From the NCBI GenBank assembly GCA_021205385.1, contig JAJPXQ010000119.1, forward strand, positions 1 to 61,479: DNA of 61,479 nucleotides, written 5' to 3'. Position numbers and translations under genes: made by a program. Positions 51,842 to 61,473 of the stretch are shown here, in pieces. Positions within the stretch are counted from its first letter, which is position 1. The number at the start of each line of letters is the position of its first letter. This DNA comes from Lachnospiraceae bacterium. GTDB lineage: Bacteria; Bacillota; Clostridia; Lachnospirales; Lachnospiraceae. A model generated the notes under the pieces. It was not told the DNA's origin. It made no database searches and was given only the letters and a program-made list of their open reading frames with translations.

Positions 51842-51870
51842 AGCATACACGATACACTTTAAAATTGCAA
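51842..51870 (-). promoter_or_regulatory. Promoter of glnN
   Basis: On the reverse strand TTGCAA (51870-51865) and TATGCT (51847-51842) are 17 bases apart. The leader from about 51835 to the ATG at 51736 is about 100 nt and contains the attenuator hairpin. Confidence 0.65.
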
Positions 51871-51940
51871 GTATTTTTTTATTTTTCGTGATTTTTTTCA
51901 GTTTTGCATCGATATACTGTATGGCTTTCGTGATTTTAAC

Positions 51941-52441
51941 TCAATGCAGAATCGCTCCGAGTACCCCGTAAGAGACCACCGACATGATCACCGCCGCGAG
52001 CGCGACACCGATGAGTGCCGCCGGGAAGGCCTTGCGGAACTTCATGCCGAGCAGCGCCGCAATCAGGCAGCCCGTCCATGCGCCGGTCCCCGGCAGCGGG
52101 ATACCAACAAAGAGCGCCAGTCCCCAGAACTGATATTTCTCGATCTGGTCCTTCTTGCTCATCGCCCGGTTCTCCAGCTTCTCCACAAGGGGCCGGAACA
52201 GCTTCGTCCTCTTCAGCCGGTCAAAGATCGGTGTGATGAGCAGCAGAATAAAGGGAATCGGCAGGATATTTCCGATCACACAGATAATAAGTGCACGCAC
52301 ATATTCCACGTTCAGCACGGAGGCCGCCAGCAGTCCGCCACGAAGCTCCAGAATCGGAAGCAGCGAAATAACAAATATGATCAGCTCCTTCGATGCCTTT
52401 CCGCTCAACAGGTTAATCACCCAGGTCATCAGTGTTTCCAT
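51941..52441 (-). CDS. Small multidrug export family membrane protein (COG2426)
   Basis: The 166-residue protein has about five helices and the motifs SLLPILELRGGLLAASVL near 25-42 and WGLALFVGIPLPGTGAWTG near 105-123, which mark the COG2426 family annotated as small multidrug export proteins. The transport role is family annotation with limited evidence. It is the last gene of the run from 59573, 3 bases after hisC. I see no convincing terminator in the roughly 70 bases between its stop and the glnN promoter. Confidence 0.85.
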   Translation of the reverse strand: METLMTWVINLLSGKASKELIIFVISLLPILELRGGLLAASVLNVEYVRALIICVIGNILPIPFILLLITPIFDRLKRTKLFRPLVEKLENRAMSKKDQIEKYQFWGLALFVGIPLPGTGAWTGCLIAALLGMKFRKAFPAALIGVALAAVIMSVVSYGVLGAILH

Positions 52442-52444
52442 CTG

Positions 52445-53509
52445 TTATTTTAATCCTTTCGTATAATCTCTCAGAAAGCGGTATAGCACCTCCATCTGAT
52501 CGTCCGTTCCGATCGTCACACGCAGATAATCGTCAATCCGCGGCTGCGCAAAATAGCGCACATAAATATCCGCCGCGCGCAGAGCCTCAAAGAGCTCCTT
52601 TGCGTCAAGCTCCGGATGCGTGATGAAGAGGAAATTTGCTCTGGAGTCCGGAAAGCAGAAGCCCATCTCCCCCAGCACCTTCTTCGCAGTCTCGCGCGTC
52701 TTTATAATCTTCTGCGTCGTCTCCTGAAAATACGCTCCATCCTCCAGAGCCGCTACGCCGCAGGCGAGTGCAGCGCGGTTCATTGTGTAAGAATTAAACG
52801 AGTATTTCACATCATTCAGGTAACGAATCAGCGCAGGATTCCCAATTGCAAAACCAATGCGCATGCCCGCCATGGAACGGGACTTGGAGAAGGTCTGCAC
52901 AACCAGCAGATTGTCATATTTCTCCACCAGAGGCAGCGCCGAATGCGCTCCAAAATCCACATAAGCCTCATCCACAATCACAACCACATCCGGATTTCGC
53001 CGGATGATCTCCTCCACGTCCTCCGCCGCCAGCTCCACTCCGGTCGGCGCGTTGGGATTTGGAAAAACAATACCGCCGCTTTCGCGGAAGTAGTCCTCTT
53101 TGCGAATACCAAAATCCGCATCGAGCGGCACGCGCTCATACGGGATACGAAACTCCTCCGCCCAGACCGGATAGAAGGAGTAGGTAATATCCGGAAACAG
53201 AATGGGCCTGTCCGAATTAAAGAACGTCATAAAGGCCATCGCCAGCACATCGTCAGAACCGACGCCGACAAAGACCTGCTCCGGGGCCACGCCATACTCC
53301 CGTGCCAGAGCGGCTGTCAGCGCGGACGCTGTCGGGTCAGGATAACGCAGCAGTTCGTCCCTTTCAAGCGCCCGCAGCGCCTCCGTCACACCCGGCGCGG
53401 GCGGATAGGGATTTTCATTTGTATTCAGCTTGACCATACCGGGCCTGTTCGGCTGCTCGCCCGGCGTATAAGGTGTCACACGCCGGATATTCTCTTCCCA
53501 TTTACTCAT
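52445..53509 (-). CDS. hisC: Histidinol-phosphate aminotransferase
   Basis: The 354-residue PLP enzyme of aminotransferase fold type I has KLNTNENPYPPAPGVTEAL near 27-45, PNPNAPTGVEL near 150-160, DEAYVDFG near 184-191 and the PLP lysine in VVQTFSKSRSMAGMRIGFA near 205-223. This set is typical of HisC, which converts imidazole acetol phosphate to histidinol phosphate. Other his genes are absent, so a broader role with aromatic amino acids is possible. It directly follows the DUF2156 gene with no gap. Confidence 0.88.
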   Translation of the reverse strand: MSKWEENIRRVTPYTPGEQPNRPGMVKLNTNENPYPPAPGVTEALRALERDELLRYPDPTASALTAALAREYGVAPEQVFVGVGSDDVLAMAFMTFFNSDRPILFPDITYSFYPVWAEEFRIPYERVPLDADFGIRKEDYFRESGGIVFPNPNAPTGVELAAEDVEEIIRRNPDVVVIVDEAYVDFGAHSALPLVEKYDNLLVVQTFSKSRSMAGMRIGFAIGNPALIRYLNDVKYSFNSYTMNRAALACGVAALEDGAYFQETTQKIIKTRETAKKVLGEMGFCFPDSRANFLFITHPELDAKELFEALRAADIYVRYFAQPRIDDYLRVTIGTDDQMEVLYRFLRDYTKGLK

Positions 53510-54418
53510 CTATATGTCCTTTCTCAGATGCGCATAGCCCTTCTCAACCAGAAAAGCAGGATGATAGGATTCCTTCGCCTTTCTGAGGCCCTCATCGCCG
53601 GTATCGTCTTCTCTGTTCACATAGCGGTAACCGGAAACTTCATGCTCCAGAAACTGCTGATTGATCATCGGATAAGCGCCGCGGACGTCCGCATAGGCTT
53701 TCTCGATATGCACGACGAAGGCGTCGCTTTTGCCGAGCGGTTCGCCGAGCGTAAAGGCCACGATACGGCCCTCAGCCCGCAGGAGCCCTCCCTTCAGGCC
53801 CAGCTCTTTGTAGAGACGCAGCGAATTCATCGTCACACACATTTCCTGATTCTTCTCCGGATCCGCCTCGCAGCCGTTCTCCACGCGCCAGTGCAGCGCC
53901 ATCTGGAAACATTCCTCCACATTATCGTCCGTAATCGGCTCATACGTCCAGTCCGGATACTGCGCTTTGAACTGGTTGATGTGATTTTTCTTCCCGTGAT
54001 ATTTTTTCCCGGAGAGCTGAATCAGTTTCTCCGTCTCATAAACGTAGTCTGCGTAATCCCGCAGCCATTCCACCTCGAACTGTCCCGGGAAATACTGTTC
54101 CAGCGCCTCCGCGTCTTCCCGGCCAAGGGAATGCATCCGAAACGGACAACCGGCAGACCGTGCCTCCGCCATCAGACGTTCCAACACCGCCCGATGATCT
54201 CCCTCGCCAATCGGGAACGTGTAAGAATAAGCATCCTCATAACCGCTCCGGAACACGAGCAAACCGTCGATCACTGCCCACATCGCATTGAAAAAACGTG
54301 ACCACAGATAAAAATTTGCAAAGGTCCACTCACAGCTGTAGCGCCCCAGCCTGTCGAAATAGCCCTCAATCAGCTCACGGTCCTCCAGCTGAGGCTTTTT
54401 AAATGAAATCTCTTCCAT
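53510..54418 (-). CDS. DUF2156 protein, aminoacyl-phospholipid transferase-like fold
   Basis: The 302-residue protein has EWTFANFYLW near 29-38, KKYHGKKNHINQFKAQYPDW near 137-156, and GAYPMINQQFLEHEV near 248-262. These match the stand-alone DUF2156 proteins, which share the GNAT-like fold of the C-terminal domain of lysyl-phosphatidylglycerol synthase. No membrane helices are present, so it is not a full MprF. The substrate is unknown. The start codon overlaps the stop of the nucleotidyltransferase gene by one base (TGATG). Confidence 0.82.
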   Translation of the reverse strand: MEEISFKKPQLEDRELIEGYFDRLGRYSCEWTFANFYLWSRFFNAMWAVIDGLLVFRSGYEDAYSYTFPIGEGDHRAVLERLMAEARSAGCPFRMHSLGREDAEALEQYFPGQFEVEWLRDYADYVYETEKLIQLSGKKYHGKKNHINQFKAQYPDWTYEPITDDNVEECFQMALHWRVENGCEADPEKNQEMCVTMNSLRLYKELGLKGGLLRAEGRIVAFTLGEPLGKSDAFVVHIEKAYADVRGAYPMINQQFLEHEVSGYRYVNREDDTGDEGLRKAKESYHPAFLVEKGYAHLRKDI

Positions 54419-55335
54419 CAGTCAAACAGCCTCTCCTTGTAGACTCCCTTATCGATCAGCTCACGGAAAGAGCGGACAACCAGCGGCTTGTCCTCCTTGT
54501 AGGTGACGCCGAACCACTTGTCGTTCGACGGGAGAACCGCCACATCCGCCTTCTTTTCCTGAATCAGCTGATCCACTACTGTGGGGATCAGGTATTCGCC
54601 CTTCATCGGATCGGAGAGATTTGCGAGATACTCCGCGAATCCATTCGCCAGCACTTCAAAAAGCTCCGGGGTAAAACCCCACATATTCATCGACACCAGA
54701 CGATCGCCGGCAAGCGGTGTCTGCGTGCCGTCCGCGTTCTGCACCGCCGCGCCGTCCGCCGTCTTCACGATATTTTTCGTCTCGTCAACGCCGATAAGCC
54801 GCCCGGCCTCGTCCTGACTGCAGATGCCCCTGGTTACGCCGCCGTTTTCGCTCAAGGTGTTTCCGAGCCGGAAGCCCGCCATACAGAAGTCCAGTCTGCC
54901 TGTAGCCGGCCGCTCCTGCGCCAGATAGTCGTGTACCTTCACGAAGGCCTCTTTTCCATAGTAATCATCTGCATTGATGACCGCAAAGGGCTCTTTCACA
55001 ATATCCCTGCAGCAGAGAATCGCCTGACCGGTGCCCCAGGGCTTCGTCCGGCCTTCCGGATTCGTAAAGCCCGCAGGAAGATCATCAACCTCCTGAAACA
55101 CATAGGCGGTCTCGACATATTTCTGTATCCGCGCGCCGATGATCTCCTGAAAATCCTTTTCAATATCCTTACGGATGATGAAAACTACCCTGTTAAATCC
55201 TGCCTCCAGCGCGTCGTGAATCGAATAATCCATAATAATCTCGCCGGACGGTCCCACCGGCTCCAACTGCTTGATACCACCCCCGAAGCGGCTCCCAATT
55301 CCCGCGGCCATCACGACCAAAGTTGTTTTTTTCAT
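54418..55335 (-). CDS. Sugar-nucleotidyltransferase family protein
   Basis: The 305-residue protein begins TTLVVMAAGIGSRFGGGIKQ, a variant of the pyrophosphorylase loop, and has the metal-binding FAVINADDYYGKEAF near 117-131. It belongs to the NTP-transferase superfamily. The sugar is not evident, and it is not a close match to RfbA or GlmU as I recall them. It lies 19 bases after glmM, so a link to amino-sugar or cell-wall precursor supply is possible but unproven. Confidence 0.82.
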   Translation of the reverse strand: MKKTTLVVMAAGIGSRFGGGIKQLEPVGPSGEIIMDYSIHDALEAGFNRVVFIIRKDIEKDFQEIIGARIQKYVETAYVFQEVDDLPAGFTNPEGRTKPWGTGQAILCCRDIVKEPFAVINADDYYGKEAFVKVHDYLAQERPATGRLDFCMAGFRLGNTLSENGGVTRGICSQDEAGRLIGVDETKNIVKTADGAAVQNADGTQTPLAGDRLVSMNMWGFTPELFEVLANGFAEYLANLSDPMKGEYLIPTVVDQLIQEKKADVAVLPSNDKWFGVTYKEDKPLVVRSFRELIDKGVYKERLFD

Positions 55336-55354
55336 AGCGCCCTCCTCCGCATTT

Positions 55355-56689
55355 TTACATGACGTTCTTCATCGCGTCGATGACTTTTCCGACATATTTT
55401 TCACAGAGATCCTGCGTCGTGGCTTCCACCATCACACGCAGCAACGGCTCTGTCCCGCTCTCTCTGACCAGAATCCGGCCATCGCTGCCAAGCGCCTGCT
55501 CTACCTCCCTGATGGAAGCCTGCACGGCGGGATGGGTGAGCACCGCCTGCTTGTCAGTCACGCGCAGATTCCGGAGCAGCTGCGGATAAATCTGTACCTC
55601 CGAGGCAAGTGAATAGAGCGTCGTCTTCTTCTCCAGCAGTACCTCCATGATCTTCAGGGAGGTCAGAATCCCGTCCCCGGTCGTCGCATGCTTGCTGAAA
55701 ATGATATGTCCGGACTGCTCGCCGCCGAGACGATAGCCATTCTCCATCATATTTTCGAACACGTACTTGTCGCCGACTTTCGTCTTCTGATATTTCAGGC
55801 CCACCCGGTCGCAGGCCTTGTAGAGTCCGATATTTGACATGACTGTCGTGACAATCATGTCGTCTTTCAGCTGTCCGCGCTCCTTCATGTAAGTTCCGCA
55901 GATATAGAGAATCAGATCGCCGTCCACCACATTGCCGCGCTCATCCACGGCAAGACAGCGGTCCGCATCGCCGTCATAGGCGAAGCCGACGTCCAGCCCT
56001 TTTTCTTTTACAAAAGCCTGCAGCGACTCAATATGTGTGGAGCCGCAGTCCTGATTGATATTCGTGCCATCCGGCTCATTGTGGATGACATAGGTCTTCG
56101 CACCGAGCGCGTCAAAAACGCTCTTCGCGATCGCCGAAGCACTGCCGTTCGAGCAGTCCAGACCGACGCGCATGGTCTTAAACGAGCGGGTCGGAAGCGA
56201 AATCAGATAGCCGATATAGCGATTGCGCCCTGCGGAGAAATCGACCGTCCGTCCGATATTTTCCCGCGTCGCCAGCGGGATGCCGCCGATGACACCGTCA
56301 ATATAATCCTCGATCTGCCGCTCCACGGAAGCCTCAAGCTTGTAACCGTTGCCATTGATGATCTTAATTCCATTGTCATAAAATGGATTGTGGCTCGCGG
56401 AAATCATGATGCCGCAGTCAAAGCCCTCCGTGCGCACAACGTAAGATACGCTCGGCGTCGTCGTCACGTGCAGCAGATAAACGTCCGCACCGGAAGCGGT
56501 CAGCCCCGCCACAAGAGAATACTCAAACATGTAGCTCGATCTGCGGGTATCCTTGCCGATAACAACCTGCGCCTTGTGCTGCTGGCCGAAATACCATCCC
56601 AGAAAGCGTCCCACCTTGTAGGCATGCTCCACCGTCAGTGTCACGTTGGCCTCACCGCGGAAGCCGTCTGTTCCAAAATATTTTCCCAT
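55355..56689 (-). CDS. glmM: Phosphoglucosamine mutase
   Basis: The protein of about 444 residues has FGTDGFRGEANV at the start, the phosphoserine loop ISASHNPFYDNGIKI near 97-111, the magnesium loop AYDGDADRCLAVDE near 238-251, and the sugar-phosphate binding VRESGTEPLLRVM near 407-419. GlmM interconverts glucosamine 6- and 1-phosphates on the way to UDP-GlcNAc, the precursor of peptidoglycan and of most amino sugars in this window. ATG at 56689 with AAGGAGA 8 bases upstream is preferred to the longer frame. Confidence 0.95.
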   Translation of the reverse strand: MGKYFGTDGFRGEANVTLTVEHAYKVGRFLGWYFGQQHKAQVVIGKDTRRSSYMFEYSLVAGLTASGADVYLLHVTTTPSVSYVVRTEGFDCGIMISASHNPFYDNGIKIINGNGYKLEASVERQIEDYIDGVIGGIPLATRENIGRTVDFSAGRNRYIGYLISLPTRSFKTMRVGLDCSNGSASAIAKSVFDALGAKTYVIHNEPDGTNINQDCGSTHIESLQAFVKEKGLDVGFAYDGDADRCLAVDERGNVVDGDLILYICGTYMKERGQLKDDMIVTTVMSNIGLYKACDRVGLKYQKTKVGDKYVFENMMENGYRLGGEQSGHIIFSKHATTGDGILTSLKIMEVLLEKKTTLYSLASEVQIYPQLLRNLRVTDKQAVLTHPAVQASIREVEQALGSDGRILVRESGTEPLLRVMVEATTQDLCEKYVGKVIDAMKNVM

Positions 56690-56702
56690 GAATCGATTCT
56701 CC

Positions 56703-57770
56703 TTATTCGAGATTAGCCAGTTTCTTCGCCTGATCGGCCGCAATACAGGCATCAATAATCTCCTGAATGTCGCCGTCCAGAATCTTGTCGAGCTTATACA
56801 GCGTCAGACCAATCCGATGATCCGTAACCCTTCCCTGCGGAAAATTATAAGTTCTGATCTTCTCCGAGCGGTCGCCGGTGCCGATCTGACTGCGCCGCGC
56901 TTCCGCCTCCGCGTCATGCGCCTTCTGACACTCGATGTCATAGAGCTTCGAGCGCAGCAGCGCGAAAGCCTTTGCCTTGTTCTGCAGCTGCGACTTCTCC
57001 GTCTGGCTGTAGACCACGATGCCGGTCGGATAGTGCGTCAGGCGCACCGCCGAGTCGGTCGTATTGACACACTGACCGCCATTGCCGGACGCGCGCATCA
57101 CATCGATACGGATATCCTTCTCATCGATCTGCACGTCGACCTCCTCGGCCTCCGGGATTACGGCCACCGTGACCGTCGACGTATGGATACGCCCGCCGGA
57201 CTCCGTCTCCGGCACGCGCTGTACGCGATGTACGCCGGACTCATATTTCATCATCGAATAAGCGCCCTTCCCCTTCAGCATGAAGGTCACACTCTTCATC
57301 CCGCCGATACCGATCTCATCAAAATCTACCAGATCCACATGCCAGCGCCTCGACTCCGCGTAATGGACATACATCCGGTAAATCTCCGCCGCGAACAGCG
57401 CGGCCTCATCACCGCCCGCACCGGCACGAATCTCCACAATCACGTCCTTGTCGTCGTTTTCATCCTTCGGAAGCAGCAGGATCTTCATCGTGTGTTCAAG
57501 CTCTTCCACACGTTTCCTGGCGTCGGACAACTCCTCTTTCAGCATCTGGCGCATCTCTTCGTCGTTCTCTTCCTCGAGCATCGAGAGACTGTCGGCTTCC
57601 GTCTCCTGACATTTCCTGTATTCCGTGTATGCCTCCACCAGAGGCTGCAGATCTGCCTGCTCCTTCATGAGCTTTCGAAAACGGTTCTGGTCGTTCACAA
57701 CCGCCGGCTCCGCCAGCTCATTCGTAATCTCCTCATAACGCCGGACCAGATCTTCCAGTCTGTCAAACAT
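56703..57770 (-). CDS. prfA: Peptide chain release factor 1
   Basis: The 355-residue protein has the stop-codon recognition region [19 protein letters not shown] near 179-197, where the PxT tripeptide marks RF1, and the catalytic GGQ in [16 protein letters not shown] near 223-238. RF1 reads UAA and UAG and releases the finished protein. The residue after GGQ is Cys here. It lies 19 bases after prmC, the gene for the enzyme that methylates the GGQ glutamine. Confidence 0.97.
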   Translation of the reverse strand: MFDRLEDLVRRYEEITNELAEPAVVNDQNRFRKLMKEQADLQPLVEAYTEYRKCQETEADSLSMLEEENDEEMRQMLKEELSDARKRVEELEHTMKILLLPKDENDDKDVIVEIRAGAGGDEAALFAAEIYRMYVHYAESRRWHVDLVDFDEIGIGGMKSVTFMLKGKGAYSMMKYESGVHRVQRVPETESGGRIHTSTVTVAVIPEAEEVDVQIDEKDIRIDVMRASGNGGQCVNTTDSAVRLTHYPTGIVVYSQTEKSQLQNKAKAFALLRSKLYDIECQKAHDAEAEARRSQIGTGDRSEKIRTYNFPQGRVTDHRIGLTLYKLDKILDGDIQEIIDACIAADQAKKLANLE

Positions 57771-57789
57771 CGAAACTCCTCCATCCAGT

Positions 57790-58620
57790 CTATGTCCTGA
57801 CGGTCCCGTATATCACACGGTCAAGACCCGCCAGATCCTTCACAACGCGGACATCCGTAAAGTGTGCTTCCATAAGCACGCTCACCGCGTCCGCCTGATC
57901 ATATCCAATTTCCATAAAGAGCATTCCTTCATCCCGCAGATAGCGGGGGCTCTGCTCCGTGATTTTCCTGTAAAACACAAGACCATCAGTTCCGCCGTCC
58001 AGGGCCTCCGGCGGTTCGTGATCCCGCACCTCCGGCTCCAGTGTTTCAATAATCCCCCTGGGAATATAGGGCGGATTTGAGAGAATCCGGTCAAAACTTC
58101 CTGTGACGTTCTCAAAAAGATCCCCCTGCAGCCACGCAGCCTTTACACCGAGTCTCTCCCCATTTTGCCGCGCAACACAAAGCGCGCGCTCTGACAGATC
58201 CGTTCCAACGCCTTCCAGTCCCTCCGCAAGCTTCAGAACACTCAGCAGAATGCAGCCGCTGCCGGTACAGAGATCGAGTACACGCATGCCGGGACGCATG
58301 AATTTCAGGCTTTCCTCCACGAGAGTCTCCGTGTCCTGCCGCGGAATCAATGTGTCCGGACTGACACCAAAAGAAAGCCCCATGAATTCCTGGCAGCCGG
58401 TCAGATGCTGCAGCGGCACACGGCGGCTTCTCTTCTCTGTCAGATTCTCATATCGTGCTGACTCCTCCGACGTGGCCTGCCGTCCCCTTTCAAGCAGATA
58501 ATCCTTTCGGGAGATGGGGAGCGCATACTCGAAAAGCAGCCAGGCATCCGTTCTCCATTCACCCACGCCCGCGGCCTGGAGTCTGTCTTCACCGGACTTC
58601 AGAAGCTGAGCGAGCGTCAT
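57790..58620 (-). CDS. prmC: Release-factor glutamine methyltransferase
   Basis: The 276-residue protein has an N-terminal helical domain, the SAM loop [16 protein letters not shown] near 115-130, and the NPPY motif in [12 protein letters not shown] near 178-189 that binds the substrate glutamine. PrmC methylates the GGQ glutamine of RF1 and RF2. The neighbouring prfA supports this. Its start overlaps the end of the DUF1385 gene by 4 bases. Confidence 0.95.
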   Translation of the reverse strand: MTLAQLLKSGEDRLQAAGVGEWRTDAWLLFEYALPISRKDYLLERGRQATSEESARYENLTEKRSRRVPLQHLTGCQEFMGLSFGVSPDTLIPRQDTETLVEESLKFMRPGMRVLDLCTGSGCILLSVLKLAEGLEGVGTDLSERALCVARQNGERLGVKAAWLQGDLFENVTGSFDRILSNPPYIPRGIIETLEPEVRDHEPPEALDGGTDGLVFYRKITEQSPRYLRDEGMLFMEIGYDQADAVSVLMEAHFTDVRVVKDLAGLDRVIYGTVRT

Positions 58621-59573
58621 GCTTTCTCTTCCTCTTCTTCTTCGTCGTAAAGCGGATAACCCTGGAACTCCCGCCAGTCAAAAACCGCCTCCACCGCTGC
58701 GATCGCGACTTCGATCATGTCGTCGTCCGGCTCCTTCGTCGTCAGCATCTGCATGCCTTTTCCCGGAATGCTCAGGATTTTCACCAGCGGATTCTCACTG
58801 CGTCCGGCCAGACGGATAAACTCGTAAGATACACCCGCGATTACAGGAATCAGCAGCAACCGGTACGCGACCCGCAGAATCGGGGAATCTACCTGAATAA
58901 AAATAAAGAAGATAATGCTGATCACCATGACAATGAACATAAAACTGGTGCCGCAGCGCGGATGATAACGTGAACTCTTACGGACATTTTTTTCCGTCAG
59001 ATCCATGCCATGCTCGATGCAGTTGATACACTTATGCTCCGCTCCATGATACATATAGGTCCTCTTGATATCCTTCATGCAGGAAATCAGCCACACGTAA
59101 AGCGTAAAGATCAGGAGACGCAGCACTCCCTCCAGAATAGCCAGAAGGGTATTCGATACAATATAATTACGGAAAAAATTTGTCGCAAAATAAGGCAGCA
59201 GCATAAAAATCGCAACTGCCATGACGATCGAAAAGGCCACCGTCACACCCATGACGACCTTCTCCGCCTTATCTCCGAAGAGCTTTGTCAGCAGCTTCTC
59301 AAACGCGCCCGGCTCCTGTGAGTCCTCCTCATCATAAAAGGTAGAGGACCAGCCAAGCGTCTCCATACCAATCAGCAGGGATTCCACAAAGCTCACAACG
59401 CCGCGAACCAGCGGCAGCTTCGCCACGCCGTTTCTCGATGCAAGGCTGTGAAACTCATTGATACGAATCTCAATCTCCCCGTCCGGCTTGCGCACGGCCA
59501 CGGAATACTGATCCTTATTTCGCATCATAATACCCTCGAGTACCGCCTGCCCGCCTATTCCTGATGGTTTCAA
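58617..59573 (-). CDS. DUF1385 membrane protein
   Basis: The 318-residue protein has the DUF1385 opening KPSGIGGQAVLEGIMMRNKD, four or so helices (about 105-165 and 205-250), and HGAEHKCINCIEHG near 175-188 with conserved His and Cys residues that could bind metal. The function of the family is unknown to me. The start codon is TTG at 59573, supported by AAGGAAG 7 bases upstream. The order rpmE, DUF1385, prmC, prfA is common in Firmicutes. A terminator lies between rpmE and this gene. Confidence 0.9.
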   Translation of the reverse strand: MKPSGIGGQAVLEGIMMRNKDQYSVAVRKPDGEIEIRINEFHSLASRNGVAKLPLVRGVVSFVESLLIGMETLGWSSTFYDEEDSQEPGAFEKLLTKLFGDKAEKVVMGVTVAFSIVMAVAIFMLLPYFATNFFRNYIVSNTLLAILEGVLRLLIFTLYVWLISCMKDIKRTYMYHGAEHKCINCIEHGMDLTEKNVRKSSRYHPRCGTSFMFIVMVISIIFFIFIQVDSPILRVAYRLLLIPVIAGVSYEFIRLAGRSENPLVKILSIPGKGMQMLTTKEPDDDMIEVAIAAVEAVFDWREFQGYPLYDEEEEEEKA

Positions 59574-59593
59574 ATAATCACTTCCTTAAAAGC

Positions 59594-59625
59594 AAAAAAG
59601 GCTGAGATTTGCAACAACCTCAACC
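59594..59625 (-). terminator. Intrinsic terminator between rpmE and the DUF1385 gene
   Basis: On the reverse strand GGTTGAG pairs with CTCAGCC (one G-U pair, 12-base loop) and is followed by six T residues. The stem is short, so some read-through into the DUF1385-prmC-prfA genes is likely. I see no promoter in the 20 bases that follow. Confidence 0.7.
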
Positions 59626-59640
59626 CTGTTTTCTGCCAGC

Positions 59641-59841
59641 TTACTGAATGCCGTACTTACGATTGAACTTATCAATCCGTCCGCGGGCGGCTGCCGTCTT
59701 CTGCTGCCCCGTGTAGAACGGATGGCACTTCGCACAGATCTCGACGTGAATGTCCTCCTTCGTGGAGCCTGTCGTAAAGGTGTTGCCGCAGTTGCAGGTC
59801 ACCGTCGCCTGATAATACTTCGGATGAATTCCTTCCTTCAT
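59641..59841 (-). CDS. rpmE: 50S ribosomal protein L31 (zinc form)
   Basis: The 66-residue protein has the L31 start [20 protein letters not shown] and the zinc-binding cysteines in CNCG and [12 protein letters not shown]. This is the C+ type that carries zinc, as opposed to the cysteine-free paralogue used under zinc limitation. It sits at the subunit interface of the ribosome. ATG at 59841 with AGAGGGG upstream is the family start; the longer open frame is leader sequence. Confidence 0.97.
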   Translation of the reverse strand: MKEGIHPKYYQATVTCNCGNTFTTGSTKEDIHVEICAKCHPFYTGQQKTAAARGRIDKFNRKYGIQ

Positions 59842-59979
59842 GTGATTTCCCCTCTTTCCTTTATTCGTGAACTTCCAGCCGCAGCTGATTCCCGGCCAAT
59901 GCCGCTCCGATCCTTTCACGGCAAGATATCCCGGGCTGTCCCTGCAAGTCCCTGCAGGCATTGCTCTGATCGCTCAAGC
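59842..59979 (-). other. Long 5' leader of rpmE
   Basis: About 138 nt separate the predicted transcription start from the L31 start codon. The region holds several short inverted repeats (for example CTGCAGG and CCTGCAAG segments near 59941-59957) but no convincing separate gene. Ribosomal-protein leaders that bind L31 have been proposed in several bacterial groups, so autoregulation is possible. Confidence 0.4.
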
Positions 59980-59985
59980 CATATG

Positions 59986-60014
59986 ATTATAGCACAGGCT
60001 TTTCGCGGATGCAA
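59986..60014 (-). promoter_or_regulatory. Promoter of rpmE
   Basis: On the reverse strand TTGCAT (60014-60009) and TATAAT (59991-59986) are 17 bases apart, a near-consensus promoter. It begins 6 bases after the rho stop codon, and no terminator separates rho from it. Confidence 0.75.
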
Positions 60015-60020
60015 GGTCTT

Positions 60021-61361
60021 TTAGAAAAATCGCGTCCGTTTTACGTTCTGCACAAACTCCTCGTTCGTCCGCGTCCGCGTGAACAGATTCAGGATCGACT
60101 CCACCGCGTCGTCCGGCTTCATGCCGTTCAGCGCCTTGCGGATATTGTCCATGGCCTGCCGCTCCTCCGGATCAAGGAGCAGATCCTCCCGCCGGGTGCC
60201 GGACTTCGGAATGTCGATAGCCGGGAACACACGTTTCTCGGAGAGCTTCCGATCGAGCACAAGCTCCATATTGCCGGTGCTCTTGAATTCCTCGTAGACG
60301 ACATCGTCCATCTTACTGCCTGTATCCACAAGCGCGGTGGCAAGAATCGTCAGAGAGCCGCCCTCCCGCATGTTCCGGGCCGCGCCGAAGAAACGCTTCG
60401 GCATGTGCAGCGCCGCCGGGTCGAGACCGCCGGAGAGCGTACGGCCGCTGGGCGGAACGGTGAGATTGTAGGCACGCGCCAGGCGTGTGATGCTGTCGAG
60501 CAGGATCGCAACGTCGTTTCCCGCTTCCACCAGACGCTTTGCACGCTCAATCACCATCTCCGACACGCGCTTATGCCGCTCAGCCAGTTCATCAAAAGTG
60601 GACCACACGACCTCTACATTTTTTCCCTCGATCGCCTCGCGAACATCCGTCACCTCCTCGGGACGTTCGTCGATCAGCAGGATGATCAGGTACATCTCCG
60701 GATTATTAATCGTGATGGACTTCGCAATATCCTTCAAAAGTGTCGTCTTGCCGGCCTTGGGCGGGGAGACGATCATACCTCTCTGCCCCTTTCCGATCGG
60801 CGCGATCTCGTCGACAATGCGGACCGCCATACTGCCGCCCTTTCGCTCCAGGCGGATGCGCTCGTCCGGGAAAATCGGCGTCAGGTCTTCAAAACGGGGA
60901 CGCTTCGCATTGACTGCCGGCGCAAGCCCGTTGACACTCTTCAAGTACAGGAGCGCGCTGAACTTCTCCTTCTCTGTCTTAACCTTGGTATTGCCGGATA
61001 CGATATCACCGGTTCGAAGACTGAAGCGGCGAATCTGTGCCGGGGAGACGTACACATCGTTCTCACCCGGAAGATAGTGATCACTGCGGATGAAACCGAA
61101 GCCGTCCGCCATCACCTCCAGCACGCCGCAGACGGTCTGCCCGCTGTCGAGCTGCTCCATGTCCGCTACGCTCTTTCCTGTCTCCGCAGCCTGCGCCTTC
61201 AGATTTTCCGCCTTCTCCAGGCGTTCATCCTCTGCCAGCATGGCCTCGATCACGCCTTCCTTGCGCATCGTCGAAGTTCCTTTCAGTCCTCTGCTCTTCG
61301 CCAGGTCGCGCAGTATCGCCAGAGAAAGCGACTCGTATTTTTCTCTCATATTGCCTGCCAT
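60021..61361 (-). CDS. rho: Transcription termination factor Rho
   Basis: The 446-residue protein has an N-terminal helical domain ([20 protein letters not shown]), a cold-shock-like RNA-binding domain ([20 protein letters not shown] near 80-99), the Walker A loop [19 protein letters not shown] near 194-212, and Walker B in [15 protein letters not shown] near 223-237. It is the hexameric RNA helicase that ends transcription. A short extra linker (about 45-70) separates the N-terminal domains. AGGAGG 5 bases before the ATG supports the start. Confidence 0.97.
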   Translation of the reverse strand: MAGNMREKYESLSLAILRDLAKSRGLKGTSTMRKEGVIEAMLAEDERLEKAENLKAQAAETGKSVADMEQLDSGQTVCGVLEVMADGFGFIRSDHYLPGENDVYVSPAQIRRFSLRTGDIVSGNTKVKTEKEKFSALLYLKSVNGLAPAVNAKRPRFEDLTPIFPDERIRLERKGGSMAVRIVDEIAPIGKGQRGMIVSPPKAGKTTLLKDIAKSITINNPEMYLIILLIDERPEEVTDVREAIEGKNVEVVWSTFDELAERHKRVSEMVIERAKRLVEAGNDVAILLDSITRLARAYNLTVPPSGRTLSGGLDPAALHMPKRFFGAARNMREGGSLTILATALVDTGSKMDDVVYEEFKSTGNMELVLDRKLSEKRVFPAIDIPKSGTRREDLLLDPEERQAMDNIRKALNGMKPDDAVESILNLFTRTRTNEEFVQNVKRTRFF

Positions 61362-61467
61362 AAAATCCTCCTGTAGGTTCCTTTTCTGTATCTTTCCGGG
61401 AAAGCGCTTCCCTGGATCCGGGAAAGCCGTCTTTGATATTATTAGAGCCTTTGATCCTGATATTTTC

Positions 61468-61473
61468 AGTATA
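61468..61473 (-). promoter_or_regulatory. Possible -10 box of the rho promoter
   Basis: TATACT on the reverse strand lies about 107 bases before the rho ATG. A matching -35 box would be outside the window. The leader between them carries two copies of CCGGGAAAGC on the forward strand, which can fold. Weak evidence on its own. Confidence 0.3.

Noticed and set aside
51737-51850. An extended N-terminus or leader peptide for glnN
   Set aside because: The frame covers the attenuator hairpin and is continuous with glnN, so it is not a separate leader peptide. No SD sequence supports the upstream ATG.
51773-51870. A known glutamine riboswitch ahead of glnN
   Set aside because: I could not find the conserved core of the glnA-type RNA in this short leader; only promoter and terminator features are clear.
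59842-59961. A 106-residue version of L31
   Set aside because: The first 40 residues have no L31 similarity and correspond to the leader; the family start with an SD sequence is at 59841.
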